In this document: positions 10,114 to 17,553 of the stretch, in pieces
How positions within the stretch are numbered: position 1 is the stretch's first letter
Layout of the letters: each line of letters begins with the position of its first letter
Assembly: GCA_948739805.1 (NCBI GenBank)
Contig: CAPYID010000025.1
Span: 1-29,874, forward strand
Origin: an uncultured Clostridia bacterium
GTDB lineage: Bacteria; Bacillota; Clostridia; TANB77; CAG-508
DNA length: 29,874 nt
Direction: 5' to 3'
The notes under the pieces: model-generated
Database searches by the model: none
The model's input: the letters and a program-made list of their open reading frames with translations, nothing else
What the model was told of the DNA's origin: nothing
Translations under genes and position numbers: made by a program

Positions 10114-10332
10114 TTATAAATCCAACTCCCTTTTTACTTCTTCTAATGTATAAGTTACTGGATTTTTTCTGTATTCTGCTATTGCTTTTTCATAACATTC
10201 TAGATCATATTCATCTTCAATTTTTTCCATGATCGCATTTCTAATTAATTCTGATAATGTCATTTTATTCAATTCTGCATATGCTTTTATAAGTTTTGTA
10301 TCTTCTTCATTTAATCTTACTGAAATGGTCAT
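10114..10332 (-). CDS. RelB-like ribbon-helix-helix antitoxin
   Basis: A 72-aa protein beginning MTISVRLNEEDTKLIKAYAE. This is the beta strand and first helix of a ribbon-helix-helix DNA-binding domain, followed by LSELIRNAIMEKIEDE and a toxin-binding tail (YTLEEVKRELDL). I choose this Met, not the one nine codons upstream, because AGGAGG sits eight bases before it. By family it binds and neutralises the toxin encoded next to it and represses its own promoter, which should lie in 10340-10420. Confidence 0.85.
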   Translation of the reverse strand: MTISVRLNEEDTKLIKAYAELNKMTLSELIRNAIMEKIEDEYDLECYEKAIAEYRKNPVTYTLEEVKRELDL

Positions 10333-10444
10333 AAATATCAACCTCCTTATGTAATACATTTCACTACATTTTTATTTGTTTTGTCAATATTACTATAATA
10401 AATTAGAAAAAAGATAAATATTTTTAAGAAAAGGCTTTGAAGAA

Positions 10445-10469
10445 CGGGCGATTACTAATCGCCCCTACA
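10445..10469. repeat. Short palindromic repeat (GGGCGATTACTAATCGCCC type)
   Basis: A GGGCGATTAC / TAATCGCCC palindrome is followed by CCTACA, in the gap between the divergent relBE-like and deoD transcription units. It resembles the repeats at 7017 and 13511 in layout. The rest of 10333-10540 shows no gene. Confidence 0.65.
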
Positions 10470-10541
10470 TTTTCTCTACTATTTCTAAATACTATATTTC
10501 TGTAATATGATTAATTTTCCCTAAATTTATATTAAATATTC

Positions 10542-10569
10542 TTGCATTTTACTAAATTATTGATATAAT
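10542..10569 (+). promoter_or_regulatory. Sigma-A type promoter of deoD-ppaC
   Basis: TTGCAT at 10542-10547 and TATAAT at 10564-10569 are separated by 16 bases. AAAGGAG and the deoD ATG follow within 25 bases, giving a very short leader. Confidence 0.8.
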
Positions 10570-10592
10570 ACTGTATAGAAAGGAGTGGTTTT

Positions 10593-11330
10593 ATGACACC
10601 TCATAATTCTGCAAATATCGGAGATATCGCAAGTACTGTTATTATGCCTGGTGACCCTATGAGAGCTAAGTATATTGTTGATAATTTTTTGTCAGATGTA
10701 ACAATAGTTAGCGATGTTCGCGGTATTGCTTGCTATACTGGATTTTATAAGGGTAAGCAGTTGTCTATTATGGCTCATGGTATGGGTATGCCTAGTATGG
10801 GCATTTATTCTTATGAATTATTTCATTTTTACAATGTTGACAATATTATTAGAATTGGTACTTGTGGTGGTTTTAGGGAGGATATGAAGATTTTTGATTT
10901 GATTCTTTCTGAAAGTGCTTATACTGAAGGTAATTATGCTTTGAGTTTTGATAATATACCTTGCAATTTGACTTATAGTAGTCCTGATATTAATTCTGCT
11001 ATAGAGGCTACTGCTAAAGAGAATAATATAAATTTAATTAAGGGAACTACTTTGTGCAATGATTGCTTTAGTCCTTATGTTCCTGATGAAGAAAAGCTGT
11101 TTGAACGTATACCTGATGGTATTGATAGACCTATTGCTTCTGAAATGGAGGCTTTTGCTCTTTTTTATAATGCTAAAAGAGAGGGTAAAAGGGCTTCTTG
11201 TATTTTGACTGTTGTTGATGTTCCTTCTAATTTGGAGGGTATTTCTCCTGAGGAGCGCGAGAGGTCGCTTAATGTTATGATTCGATTGGCATTAGACAGT
11301 TCGTTAAAGATTGAAAAATCCGTTTTATAA
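10593..11330 (+). CDS. deoD: Purine-nucleoside phosphorylase
   Basis: A 245-aa cytosolic enzyme of the PNP/UDP phosphorylase (NP-I) family. It cleaves purine (deoxy)nucleosides with phosphate to the free base and (deoxy)ribose 1-phosphate. It contains the hexameric-type DeoD landmarks: N-terminal TPHNSANIGDIA and MPGDPMRAKYI (phosphate-binding), GMGMPSMGIYSYE, RIGTCGG, and SEMEAFALF near residue 180 (ribose contact). The length is typical (about 235-245 aa). The start has AAAGGAG just upstream and a good promoter. The next gene, ppaC, begins 28 bases after the stop with no terminator between, so the two are probably cotranscribed in a nucleotide salvage and pyrophosphate recycling unit. The final TTGKAD-type tail common in DeoD is replaced by a short lysine-rich end. 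Confidence 0.95.
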   Translation: MTPHNSANIGDIASTVIMPGDPMRAKYIVDNFLSDVTIVSDVRGIACYTGFYKGKQLSIMAHGMGMPSMGIYSYELFHFYNVDNIIRIGTCGGFREDMKIFDLILSESAYTEGNYALSFDNIPCNLTYSSPDINSAIEATAKENNINLIKGTTLCNDCFSPYVPDEEKLFERIPDGIDRPIASEMEAFALFYNAKREGKRASCILTVVDVPSNLEGISPEERERSLNVMIRLALDSSLKIEKSVL

Positions 11331-11358
11331 TATATTAATAATGAAAGGATGAATAAAT

Positions 11359-12282
11359 ATGAAAACATTTATAATAGGTCATAAAAGTCCAGATACTGAT
11401 TCTATCATGTCTGCTCTTGTTATGGCAAATTTAGAAAAAAATTTCGGTAGTACAAATGAGGTTATACCTTGCAGATTAGGTAATTTGAATAAGGAAACTG
11501 AGTACATTTTGGAACATTTTAATGTTGAGGCTCCAATGCTTATTGATAGTGTTTCTGGAGCTGATGAGGTTATCTTGGTTGATCATAATAGCTTTTTAGA
11601 AAGTGCTCCAGATATAGCTAATGCTAAAATTTCAAAGGTTGTTGACCATCATCGTATTGCTAATTTTGAGACAACTGAACCATTATTTTATATGGCTCAA
11701 CCTGTAGGTTGTACTTGTACTATTCTTTATGAATTGTACAGAATGAATAGTGTTGATATTACTCCAACTTATGCAGGTCTTATGCTAAGTGCTATTATAT
11801 CTGATTCTTTACTTTTTAAATCACCAACTTGTACACAAAAAGATATTAATGTTGCTGAGGCTCTTGCTAAAATTGCTAATGTTGATATTAATTCTTATGG
11901 TTTAGATATGCTTAAGGCTGGTACTGATTTGAGTTCTTTTAGTGCTTCTGAGTTAATTAATATTGATTCTAAAGAGTTTAATGCAAATGGGGCAAAGTTC
12001 CAGGTTTCTCAAGTTAATACAGTTGATATTGATAGTGTATTGAATAATAAATCTGAAATTGAAATGGTTATGAATGATTTGATTTCTGAAAAGGGTTTAG
12101 ATTTATTTATGTTTGTTATAACTGATATTCTAACTTGCAATTCAAAGGCTATTGTTCTTGGAAATAAGGCTTCTGTCGTTGAAAATGTATATAATACTAC
12201 TATTGATGATAATGTAGCTTTTTTACCTGGCGTAGTCTCAAGAAAGAAACAGATTGTACCTCAAATTACTGAGAATATTTGA
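11359..12282 (+). CDS. ppaC: Manganese-dependent inorganic pyrophosphatase (family II)
   Basis: A 307-aa DHH/DHHA2-family enzyme that hydrolyses pyrophosphate to two phosphates, driving biosynthetic reactions forward. It contains the metal-binding motifs GHKSPDTDS (near the N-terminus), VDHNSF (residues ~75), DHHRI (~96) and SDSLLFKSPT (~152). The C-terminal substrate-clamping domain ends with SRKKQIVPQI, the conserved SRKKQ phosphate-binding loop. The length matches the family (about 305-310 aa). It has AAAGGATG upstream and is in an operon with deoD. The last 43 bases of the coding region are exactly duplicated 98 bp downstream. Confidence 0.95.
   Translation: MKTFIIGHKSPDTDSIMSALVMANLEKNFGSTNEVIPCRLGNLNKETEYILEHFNVEAPMLIDSVSGADEVILVDHNSFLESAPDIANAKISKVVDHHRIANFETTEPLFYMAQPVGCTCTILYELYRMNSVDITPTYAGLMLSAIISDSLLFKSPTCTQKDINVAEALAKIANVDINSYGLDMLKAGTDLSSFSASELINIDSKEFNANGAKFQVSQVNTVDIDSVLNNKSEIEMVMNDLISEKGLDLFMFVITDILTCNSKAIVLGNKASVVENVYNTTIDDNVAFLPGVVSRKKQIVPQITENI
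12238..12280 (+). repeat. 43-bp direct repeat, copy 1 (3' end of ppaC)
   Basis: Runs from TCAAGAAAGAAACAG to GAGAATATTT and covers the SRKKQ-to-C-terminus coding segment. It is identical over 43 bases to 12336-12378. Confidence 0.95.
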
Positions 12283-12289
12283 TGAATAC

Positions 12290-12333
12290 AAAAAGCATGA
12301 AAAATTTACAAGGTAAATTTTACTTGCTTTTTT
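12290..12333 (+). terminator. ppaC terminator between the two direct repeats
   Basis: AAAAGCATGAAAAATTTAC pairs with GTAAATTTTACTTGCTTTT, and the hairpin ends in a T run. It lies directly after the ppaC stop and separates the two 43-bp repeats. Confidence 0.75.
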
Positions 12334-12335
12334 AT

Positions 12336-12378
12336 TCAAGAAAGAAACAGATTGTACCTCAAATTACTGAGAATATTT
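12336..12378 (+). repeat. 43-bp direct repeat, copy 2 (duplicated ppaC tail)
   Basis: Exact copy of 12238-12280, not attached to an open gene. It is probably a relic of a local tandem duplication or of recombination at the gene end. Confidence 0.95.
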
Positions 12379-12380
12379 AG

Positions 12381-12419
12381 AATAAATAAAAATTCCCCTA
12401 TAGGGAATTTTTATTTATT
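12381..12419. terminator. Symmetrical terminator between convergent ppaC and DUF3006 genes
   Basis: AATAAATAAAAATTCCC and its exact complement form a near-perfect palindrome with A and T runs at both ends, suited to terminate both converging transcripts. The stop codon of the minus-strand gene lies at its centre. Confidence 0.85.
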
Positions 12420-12787
12420 CTGTTTAATTTTTCTAATATCTGTTGTCGTCTTATTTCCATTTCTTCTGTATTTTTTTCTCCTACATTGTATATTTGTTGT
12501 CCTTTGTCTGATTTTATCTCTAAATTGAATATATCGCCTTCTGACACCTTTTCTTTGAAGTTCTTTATTGGTATGTCTACCATCTTTCCATCTAATAGTT
12601 CACAGATTGCATATTCTCCTTCTATTCTGTCTATTGTTGCTAAATCTTTCATTGATATTTCCTCCTTTATTTCATATTTTTTGATTGCTTCTAAAAAGTT
12701 ATTGTTTATTTTTTCAAGTTTTTTTTGTTCCCATGTGCTTATTTTGTTTTTTTCTATTATATCATTTTCTAGTTCGTTTGTAATCAT
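12398..12787 (-). CDS. DUF3006-domain protein with 45-aa N-terminal extension
   Basis: The C-terminal 84 residues (from Met46, MKDLATIDRIEGEYA) have the DUF3006 pattern: a small beta domain with DRIEGEYAICEL and a GDIFNLEI strand. The family is of unknown biochemical function and usually 70-90 aa. In front is an in-frame, charged helical 45-residue extension. Two starts are supported: the long form has GGGGAG six bases before ATG at 12785-12787, while Met46 has a stronger AAAGGAGG (12661-12668) eight bases before ATG at 12650-12652. Either the gene makes two products, or the canonical gene starts at 12652 and an older small upstream gene has become fused in frame. The rest of the window gives no partner that assigns a role. 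Confidence 0.7.
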   Translation of the reverse strand: MITNELENDIIEKNKISTWEQKKLEKINNNFLEAIKKYEIKEEISMKDLATIDRIEGEYAICELLDGKMVDIPIKNFKEKVSEGDIFNLEIKSDKGQQIYNVGEKNTEEMEIRRQQILEKLNRINKNSL

Positions 12788-12862
12788 TTTTTCTCCCCTT
12801 TCTATTTATAAATACTTTTTTTTACAATTTACAGCTAATATACAAATTGGGGGTTGTATAAG

Positions 12863-12973
12863 AACCCTCAGTCACTGCGTGACAGCTCCCTTAAATAAGG
12901 GAGCCAAGGGCCGTAGAGAACATCTTGCCTCCCTTACCTAAGGGAGGTGGCAGCCGAAGGCTGACGGAGGGTT
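12863..12973. repeat. MITE-like palindromic element, ~111 bp
   Basis: Ends are AACCCTCAGTCA and TGACGGAGGGTT, imperfect terminal inverted repeats extending inward through GTGACAGCTCCCTT and AAGGGAGGTGGCAGCC. Each half also holds its own CTCCCTT / AAGGGAG hairpin. It is much richer in G+C than the flanks and has no coding capacity, which is typical of small non-autonomous repeats scattered in gut Clostridia. Confidence 0.8.
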
Positions 12974-13023
12974 TTATAAGACAAAATATAAATCCTCCCC
13001 ACAAACACAAATTTATGCAATTA

Positions 13024-13048
13024 GATCGAGGCAATCCCTTCTCCTACA
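13024..13048. repeat. Possible short repeat (GAGGCAATCCCTTCTCCTACA)
   Basis: Ends in CTCCTACA like the other short repeats in the window but lacks a strong palindrome. It is assigned only by resemblance of its end and its GC-rich character in an AT-rich gap (12974-13076) that otherwise shows nothing. Confidence 0.35.
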
Positions 13049-13076
13049 ATGGTTATATAAAATTCATATTCAAAAA

Positions 13077-13099
13077 GAGAGCATGTTTATTATGCTCCC
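13077..13099 (-). terminator. Terminator of the 116-aa gene
   Basis: GGGAGCAT / ATGCTCTC stem on the minus strand, followed by CTTTTTG, just beyond the stop of the minus-strand gene at 13111. Confidence 0.7.
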
Positions 13100-13110
13100 T
13101 TATTTATATA

Positions 13111-13461
13111 TTAATTTCCCCCGCTTCTTAATTTCTCTAATTGTAATTGCTTTGTGTTTATTCTTTTGTTTATTTCTATCAATTCATCATTATATAGTTG
13201 TATCATTTCTTCGATTTCTTCGTCTGATAAGTCATTTACTGATATAAATCCATTGTCTAGTTTTACTTTTTTGTTCATTTTTTCTACGTTTTCCTTTAGT
13301 CCTTCAAAGTTAGATTGTTTCATTACTACTATATTTACCCCTTCGTCGTAGTGTATTGCTTGTGGCTCTGGTATCATCTTTTTCTTTTTTAAAAGAGCTC
13401 CTTTTATTTTTTGCCATATCTGTCTGAATATATTTACTTTTTCTGGAGTTTCATTTTTCAT
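13111..13461 (-). CDS. Hypothetical basic/acidic helical protein, 116 aa
   Basis: Not recognised. A basic N-terminal stretch (WQKIKGALLKKKK) precedes a mixed middle region and a C-terminal acidic then helical segment (LSDEEIEEMIQLYNDELIEINKRINTKQLQLEKL) that looks like a short coiled coil. The start is placed at MKNETPEK because GGAGGACAA precedes that ATG (13459-13461); an in-frame ATG 16 codons upstream lacks an RBS. It is followed by its own terminator. It may be cotranscribed with the 42-aa gene upstream, from which it is separated by a short palindromic repeat. Confidence 0.65.
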   Translation of the reverse strand: MKNETPEKVNIFRQIWQKIKGALLKKKKMIPEPQAIHYDEGVNIVVMKQSNFEGLKENVEKMNKKVKLDNGFISVNDLSDEEIEEMIQLYNDELIEINKRINTKQLQLEKLRSGGN

Positions 13462-13510
13462 AATTTGTCCTCCTCTATCTTTGAAAATTTGAAAGGCATT
13501 TTTTCTCATA

Positions 13511-13538
13511 GACGGACGCCCAAAGGGCGACTCTACGC
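13511..13538. repeat. Short palindromic repeat (GGACGCCC-AAA-GGGCG)
   Basis: GACGGACGCCCAAAGGGCG followed by ACTCTACGC. The core is almost identical to that inside the glucan synthase gene (7017-7041). It overlaps the stop of the 42-aa gene. Confidence 0.7.
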
Positions 13539-13661
13539 TCCTTTTTCTTTTATCTCTTGTAGTTCATTGTCTAATCTCTTTTCAATCTCTATTGCTTTTT
13601 TTACATTTTCCATTAGTGCTTCTAAAAAATTTTTTCTGTTGTTTTCTTCCATTATTTTCAT
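13533..13661 (-). CDS. Small charged protein, 42 aa
   Basis: A short reading frame beginning MKIMEENNRKN and continuing as a highly charged helix to KEKGA. AAGGAAGG lies just before the ATG, and a second Met three codons in has better spacing. It is unrecognised. The amphipathic composition and RBS support translation. Its last codons run into the palindromic repeat, so the C-terminus may have been set by that insertion. Confidence 0.5.
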   Translation of the reverse strand: MKIMEENNRKNFLEALMENVKKAIEIEKRLDNELQEIKEKGA

Positions 13662-13687
13662 TTTCCTTCCTTAGCCAAATTTAAGTT

Positions 13688-13800
13688 GGGAAATAATTGT
13701 TATTTGGCAAGGCGTTCAAGAAAGAAATACCAGAGGCGTGCTTGTGCACGTTAAGGATTTTCTTTCGTAGAACAACACAGCCAAATGGCAATTATTTTTC
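13688..13800. repeat. MITE-like element with 21-bp terminal inverted repeats
   Basis: The left end GGGAAATAATTGTTATTTGGC and right end GCCAAATGGCAATTATTTTTC are complementary at 17 of 21 positions. Inside, GTTCAAGAAAGAAAT and ATTTTCTTTCGTAGAAC form a second inverted pair around a GC-richer loop. It is non-coding and sits just after the adhE stop, where it may also serve as the terminator. Confidence 0.75.
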
Positions 13801-13808
13801 AAACAGTA

Positions 13809-16421
13809 TTATAAATTTCCATAGTAAGAGTCTAATAATATCTGTTTTAATTCTGTTACTAGTGGTAGTCTTGGGTTAGCTGTTGTACATTGATCACTAA
13901 ATGCTTTTTCTGATAGTGCATCAACATTTGCTAAGAATTCTTGTTCTTCTATTCCTAATTCTTTTAATGATGATGGTATATTTAATTTTTTGTTCATTTC
14001 TACTATTGCATTTATTAGAGATTTAACTCCTTCTTCTGTTGTGTTTGCTTTTAACCCTAGTCTTCTTGCTATGCTTGCATATTTTTCGTCTGCTATAAAG
14101 TATTCATATTTAGGGAATGATACAAATTTTGTTGGTTTTGTAGCATTGTATTTTATTACATATGGTAGTATTATTGCATTTGCTTTTCCATGTGCTATAT
14201 GGAAGTCTGCTCCTAATTTGTGTGCTATTGAGTGGTTTATTCCTAAGAATGCGTTTGTAAATGCCATTCCTGCTAAACAACTTGCATTATGCATTTTCTC
14301 ACGTGCCTTCTGGTTGCTTCCGTCTTCATATGCTATTGGTAAATAATTATATACTAGTTCTATTGCTTTTTCTGCTAATCCATCTGTATAGTCTGATGCC
14401 ATGTTTGATACATATGCTTCTATTGCATGTGTTAATACATCCATTCCTGTGTCTGCTGTAATGCTTTTTGGTAATGACATTACTAGGTCTGGATCTACTA
14501 TTGCTACATCTGGTGTTAGTTCATAGTCTGCTAATGGATATTTCATGTTTTTCTCTTTGTCTGTTATTACTGCGAATGATGTTACTTCTGAACCTGTTCC
14601 TGATGTTGTTGGTATTGCTACCATTTTACAGTCTTTTCCTAGTTTTGGGAATTTGTATGTTCTTTTTCTTATGTCCATAAATTTAAGTTTCATTCCTTCT
14701 GGGTCTGCATCTGGATATTCATAGAATAACCACATTCCTTTTGCTGCATCCATTGGACTTCCTCCACCAAGTGCAATTATTACATCTGGTTTGAAGTTTC
14801 TCATTTGTTCTACTCCTCTATTGATTGTATCAAAGGATGGGTCTGGTTCTACTTCTGAGAATATTTCTGCGTGTACATATTGCTGTCTTTTTCTTAAATA
14901 ATATAATATTTTGTCTACATATCCTAAACTTACCATTGACTTATCTGTTACTATAAATGCTCTTGTTATATTTGGCATTTTTTCTAGGTATCCTATTGCT
15001 CCTGCTTCAAAGTATATTTTTTCTGGTATTTTAAACCATTGCATATTAACCCTCCTCTTTGCTACTCTTTTTAGATTTATTAGATTTACTGATGATACAT
15101 TGTCTGTTGTTGAGTTTCCTCCAAAAGTTCCGCATCCTAATGTTAATGATGGTAAATTTGTGTTGTATATATCTCCAATTCCTCCATGTGTAGATGGTGA
15201 GTTAACTAATATTCTTCCTGCTTTTATTACTTCTGCAAATTTGCGTATTATGTCTTTGTTTTCTGAGTGTATTACTGCTGAATGTCCCATTCCTCCAAAG
15301 TGTATTAGATTGTCTGCTAGTTTTATTCCTTCGTCTGAGTTTTTAACTGTGTAGAATGCTAGGACTGGACTTAGTTTCTCTTTTGAGAATGGATGCTCAT
15401 CTCCAACTCCTGTTTCTGGTACTACTATTACCTTTGTTTCTGCTGGTATATCAAATCCTGCTATGTCTGCTATTTGTTTTGCACTTTGTCCTGGTATTTT
15501 GCTGTTTAATATATATCTTCCTTCTGGACTTTGTGTGAACATTGCGTTTTTAAGTTTTTCTGTTTCTTCTTTGTTTACAAAGTAGCATCCTGCTTCTTTC
15601 ATTAATTTTATGAATTCTTTTTCTATCTCTTTATCTACTATTACTGATTGCTCTGATGCACATATCATTCCATTGTCAAATGATTTTGATAGTACTAAAT
15701 CATTTACTGATGTTTTTAGTTTTGCTGTTTTTTCTATATAGCATGGCACATTTCCAGGTCCTACTCCTAGTGCTGGTTTTCCACATGAGTATGCTGCTTT
15801 TACCATTCCTGTTCCACCTGTTGCTAGTATTAGGTTTACTCCTGGATGGTTCATTAGTGCATTTGTTGCATGTATTGATGGTTCTTCTATCCATAGTATA
15901 CAGTCTTTTGGTGCTCCTGCTTTTACTGCTGCTTCTCTTAGTATTTTTGCTGTTTCTTCACTACATTTTTGTGCTGATGGATGGAATCCAAATATTATGA
16001 CATTTCTTGTTTTGGCTGATATTAAAGATTTGAAGCTTACTGTTGCAGTTGGGTTTGTTACTGGTGTTACTCCTGCTATTATACCAACTGGTTCTGCTAT
16101 TTCTTCATATCCTAGTTCCTCATTTTCGTTTACTATACCAACTGTTTTGTTGTATTTTATGCTGTGGTATATATATTCTGATGCAAACATGTTCTTTGTT
16201 ATTTTGTCTTCATATACTCCACGTTTTGTTTCTTCGACCGCCATTTTTGCGAGTTTCATATGATTTTCAAGTACTGCCATAGACATTTTCTTAACTATAT
16301 TATCTACAGTTTCTTGGTCTAGTTTCATGTACTCTTGTGATGCTATTTTTGCTCTTTCTACTAAAGAGTCTATCATAGCATTGACTTTTTTTTGTTCTTC
16401 TTCATTAATATCTTGTGCCAT
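13809..16421 (-). CDS. adhE: Bifunctional acetaldehyde-CoA/alcohol dehydrogenase
   Basis: An 870-aa cytosolic enzyme that reduces acetyl-CoA to acetaldehyde and then to ethanol, regenerating NAD+ in fermentation. The N-terminal aldehyde dehydrogenase half has GVTPVTNPTA, a GGTGMVKAAYS loop and the catalytic Cys in NGMICASEQS (~residue 245). A linker near residue 440 leads to the iron-dependent alcohol dehydrogenase half, with GGGSPMDAAK (NAD binding), TTSGTGSE, and the metal ligands in HAIEAY, NHSIAHKLGA and HIAHGKANA. The length is normal (about 860-890 aa), and AdhE forms spirosomes in relatives. I choose MAQDIN as the start because the Met four codons upstream directly abuts AAAGGA with no spacing. 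A good promoter lies ~100 bp upstream. I found no clear Rex operator. Confidence 0.97.
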   Translation of the reverse strand: MAQDINEEEQKKVNAMIDSLVERAKIASQEYMKLDQETVDNIVKKMSMAVLENHMKLAKMAVEETKRGVYEDKITKNMFASEYIYHSIKYNKTVGIVNENEELGYEEIAEPVGIIAGVTPVTNPTATVSFKSLISAKTRNVIIFGFHPSAQKCSEETAKILREAAVKAGAPKDCILWIEEPSIHATNALMNHPGVNLILATGGTGMVKAAYSCGKPALGVGPGNVPCYIEKTAKLKTSVNDLVLSKSFDNGMICASEQSVIVDKEIEKEFIKLMKEAGCYFVNKEETEKLKNAMFTQSPEGRYILNSKIPGQSAKQIADIAGFDIPAETKVIVVPETGVGDEHPFSKEKLSPVLAFYTVKNSDEGIKLADNLIHFGGMGHSAVIHSENKDIIRKFAEVIKAGRILVNSPSTHGGIGDIYNTNLPSLTLGCGTFGGNSTTDNVSSVNLINLKRVAKRRVNMQWFKIPEKIYFEAGAIGYLEKMPNITRAFIVTDKSMVSLGYVDKILYYLRKRQQYVHAEIFSEVEPDPSFDTINRGVEQMRNFKPDVIIALGGGSPMDAAKGMWLFYEYPDADPEGMKLKFMDIRKRTYKFPKLGKDCKMVAIPTTSGTGSEVTSFAVITDKEKNMKYPLADYELTPDVAIVDPDLVMSLPKSITADTGMDVLTHAIEAYVSNMASDYTDGLAEKAIELVYNYLPIAYEDGSNQKAREKMHNASCLAGMAFTNAFLGINHSIAHKLGADFHIAHGKANAIILPYVIKYNATKPTKFVSFPKYEYFIADEKYASIARRLGLKANTTEEGVKSLINAIVEMNKKLNIPSSLKELGIEEQEFLANVDALSEKAFSDQCTTANPRLPLVTELKQILLDSYYGNL

Positions 16422-16527
16422 TCTAAATATCATTCCTTTCTTAAGGTTTAAGCTTGGTTGGAATTTTTTTGCTTTTCCACCTTCTTTTTCCTTTAATTAA
16501 TAGTTAGATATAATTTTATCCATTTAT

Positions 16528-16555
16528 ATTATATAATATACTAGGATTTTGTCAA
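16528..16555 (-). promoter_or_regulatory. Promoter of adhE
   Basis: On the minus strand TTGACA (16550-16555) and TATAAT (16528-16533) are separated by 16 bases. This consensus sigma-A promoter leaves a leader of about 100 nt before the adhE start. I searched the leader and flank for a Rex-type TTGTTAA...TTAACAA palindrome and did not see one. Confidence 0.8.
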
Positions 16556-16657
16556 GGGCTATTATTAGTATTTTAATAGTAAAATCTTAATTTGTTATAG
16601 TTGTATTGTCCATAAAACATACCAAAATAGGCAAAGTTGCTTTATGATTTTTCACAT

Positions 16658-17372
16658 TTATTTGTACTCTTTTTCTAATTTTTCATTTAGATAGATTTTG
16701 GATATTAGCTTATATTCTTGTATACATTCTTCTTTTATGTTAAATCCAAATAGCTTTTTTGGCGGTGCCATTATTGTGTATTTTATTCCGTCTTTTGTTC
16801 CTTTACTCATTGTCATTGCTCCTGTGTCTTGTTTACTACATTCTTTACATTTAAATCCATTGTCTTTTATGCTAAAGTATGTTAGATTTTCTATTTCTCC
16901 ACATGTTACACATTTTTCTATTTGTGGTGTAAATCCCAGTATTGAAGTTAGTCTCATTTTAAATATGCTTGTTACTAATTCTCTGTTCATGTTTGTTTCT
17001 GATATCATATATAATGTGTTTAATAATAGTTGCAGTGTTTTGTAATTGTTTTCATTTTCTGTTGCTACATCATTTACTATTCTTGTGATATTTGCTGCAC
17101 TTTCTAGTTTGTCTAAGTCTGTTCTTAAGTTATAAAATATTTCTATTATATCACATGAGTTTATATTATATGTATTGTTTCCTTCAAATAGTATATAGTC
17201 TCCAAAGCATAAATATTGGGTGCCAGCAAGAAGAGCACTTTTGGGTTTTCTTGCTCCTTTTGCTGCACACCCTATCTTACCGAATCCCTGGTGTTAATAG
17301 TGTTACCATTTTGTCTGCGTCTCCCATGTTACTTTCTAATAATACTATTCCTTTAGTTTTTATTATTCCCAT
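16658..17372 (-). CDS. recO: DNA repair protein RecO, requiring a +1 shift at CGG
   Basis: RecO loads RecA onto SSB-coated DNA with RecR and anneals strands in the RecFOR pathway. The first 30 codons (MGIIKTKGIVLLESN...TPGI) are the OB-fold start. The frame then meets CGG (17280-17282) followed at once by TAA. Ignoring the C gives GGT and continues GKIGCAAKGARKPKS, the conserved RecO sequence, without interruption to the end. It retains the zinc-finger cysteines CVTCG and CKECS, for 237 aa in total, a normal length. Nothing else is damaged. The start has AGGTG upstream and overlaps yqzL by 20 bases. The gene follows era-yqzL as in many Bacillota. Either it carries a single-base insertion (mutation or sequence error), or CGG causes +1 frameshifting; I favour the latter because five other breaks in this window have the same form. 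Confidence 0.85.
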
Positions 17373-17478
17373 CTATTTCACCTAAATTTTGTTCTATATT
17401 TTTTAATCTCAAAAATTCTAGATAAACATCTATATTTCCTGTCTTCTTAAAGGTATTCCATGCTATTTCTTTTAACAT
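17353..17478 (-). CDS. yqzL: YqzL-like small protein
   Basis: A 41-aa protein, MLKEIAWNTFKKTGNIDVYL followed by a short acidic tail. The W..F..TG.ID.YL pattern and its position between era and recO match the YqzL family of Bacillota, whose function is unknown. GGGAG precedes the ATG, and the end overlaps the recO start by 20 bases, suggesting coupled translation. Confidence 0.8.
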   Translation of the reverse strand: MLKEIAWNTFKKTGNIDVYLEFLRLKNIEQNLGEIDGNNKN

Positions 17479-17553
17479 TGTAATCACTCTCCCTTTAATT
17501 TTATCTTGTGCTTTTTTTTTGTTTTTTATTCTGTTTTTTTCTAAGTGAGATAA

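Noticed and set aside
11165..11368. Minus-strand reading frame overlapping the end of deoD
   Set aside because: Lies antisense to a confidently identified gene and has no RBS.
12863..13048. CRISPR-like array
   Set aside because: The repeats are inverted and unequal, with no regular spacers; they fit MITE-like and palindromic elements.
16430..16620. Rex-type redox operator upstream of adhE
   Set aside because: Only a consensus promoter is visible; no TTGTTAA-TTAACAA palindrome could be found.
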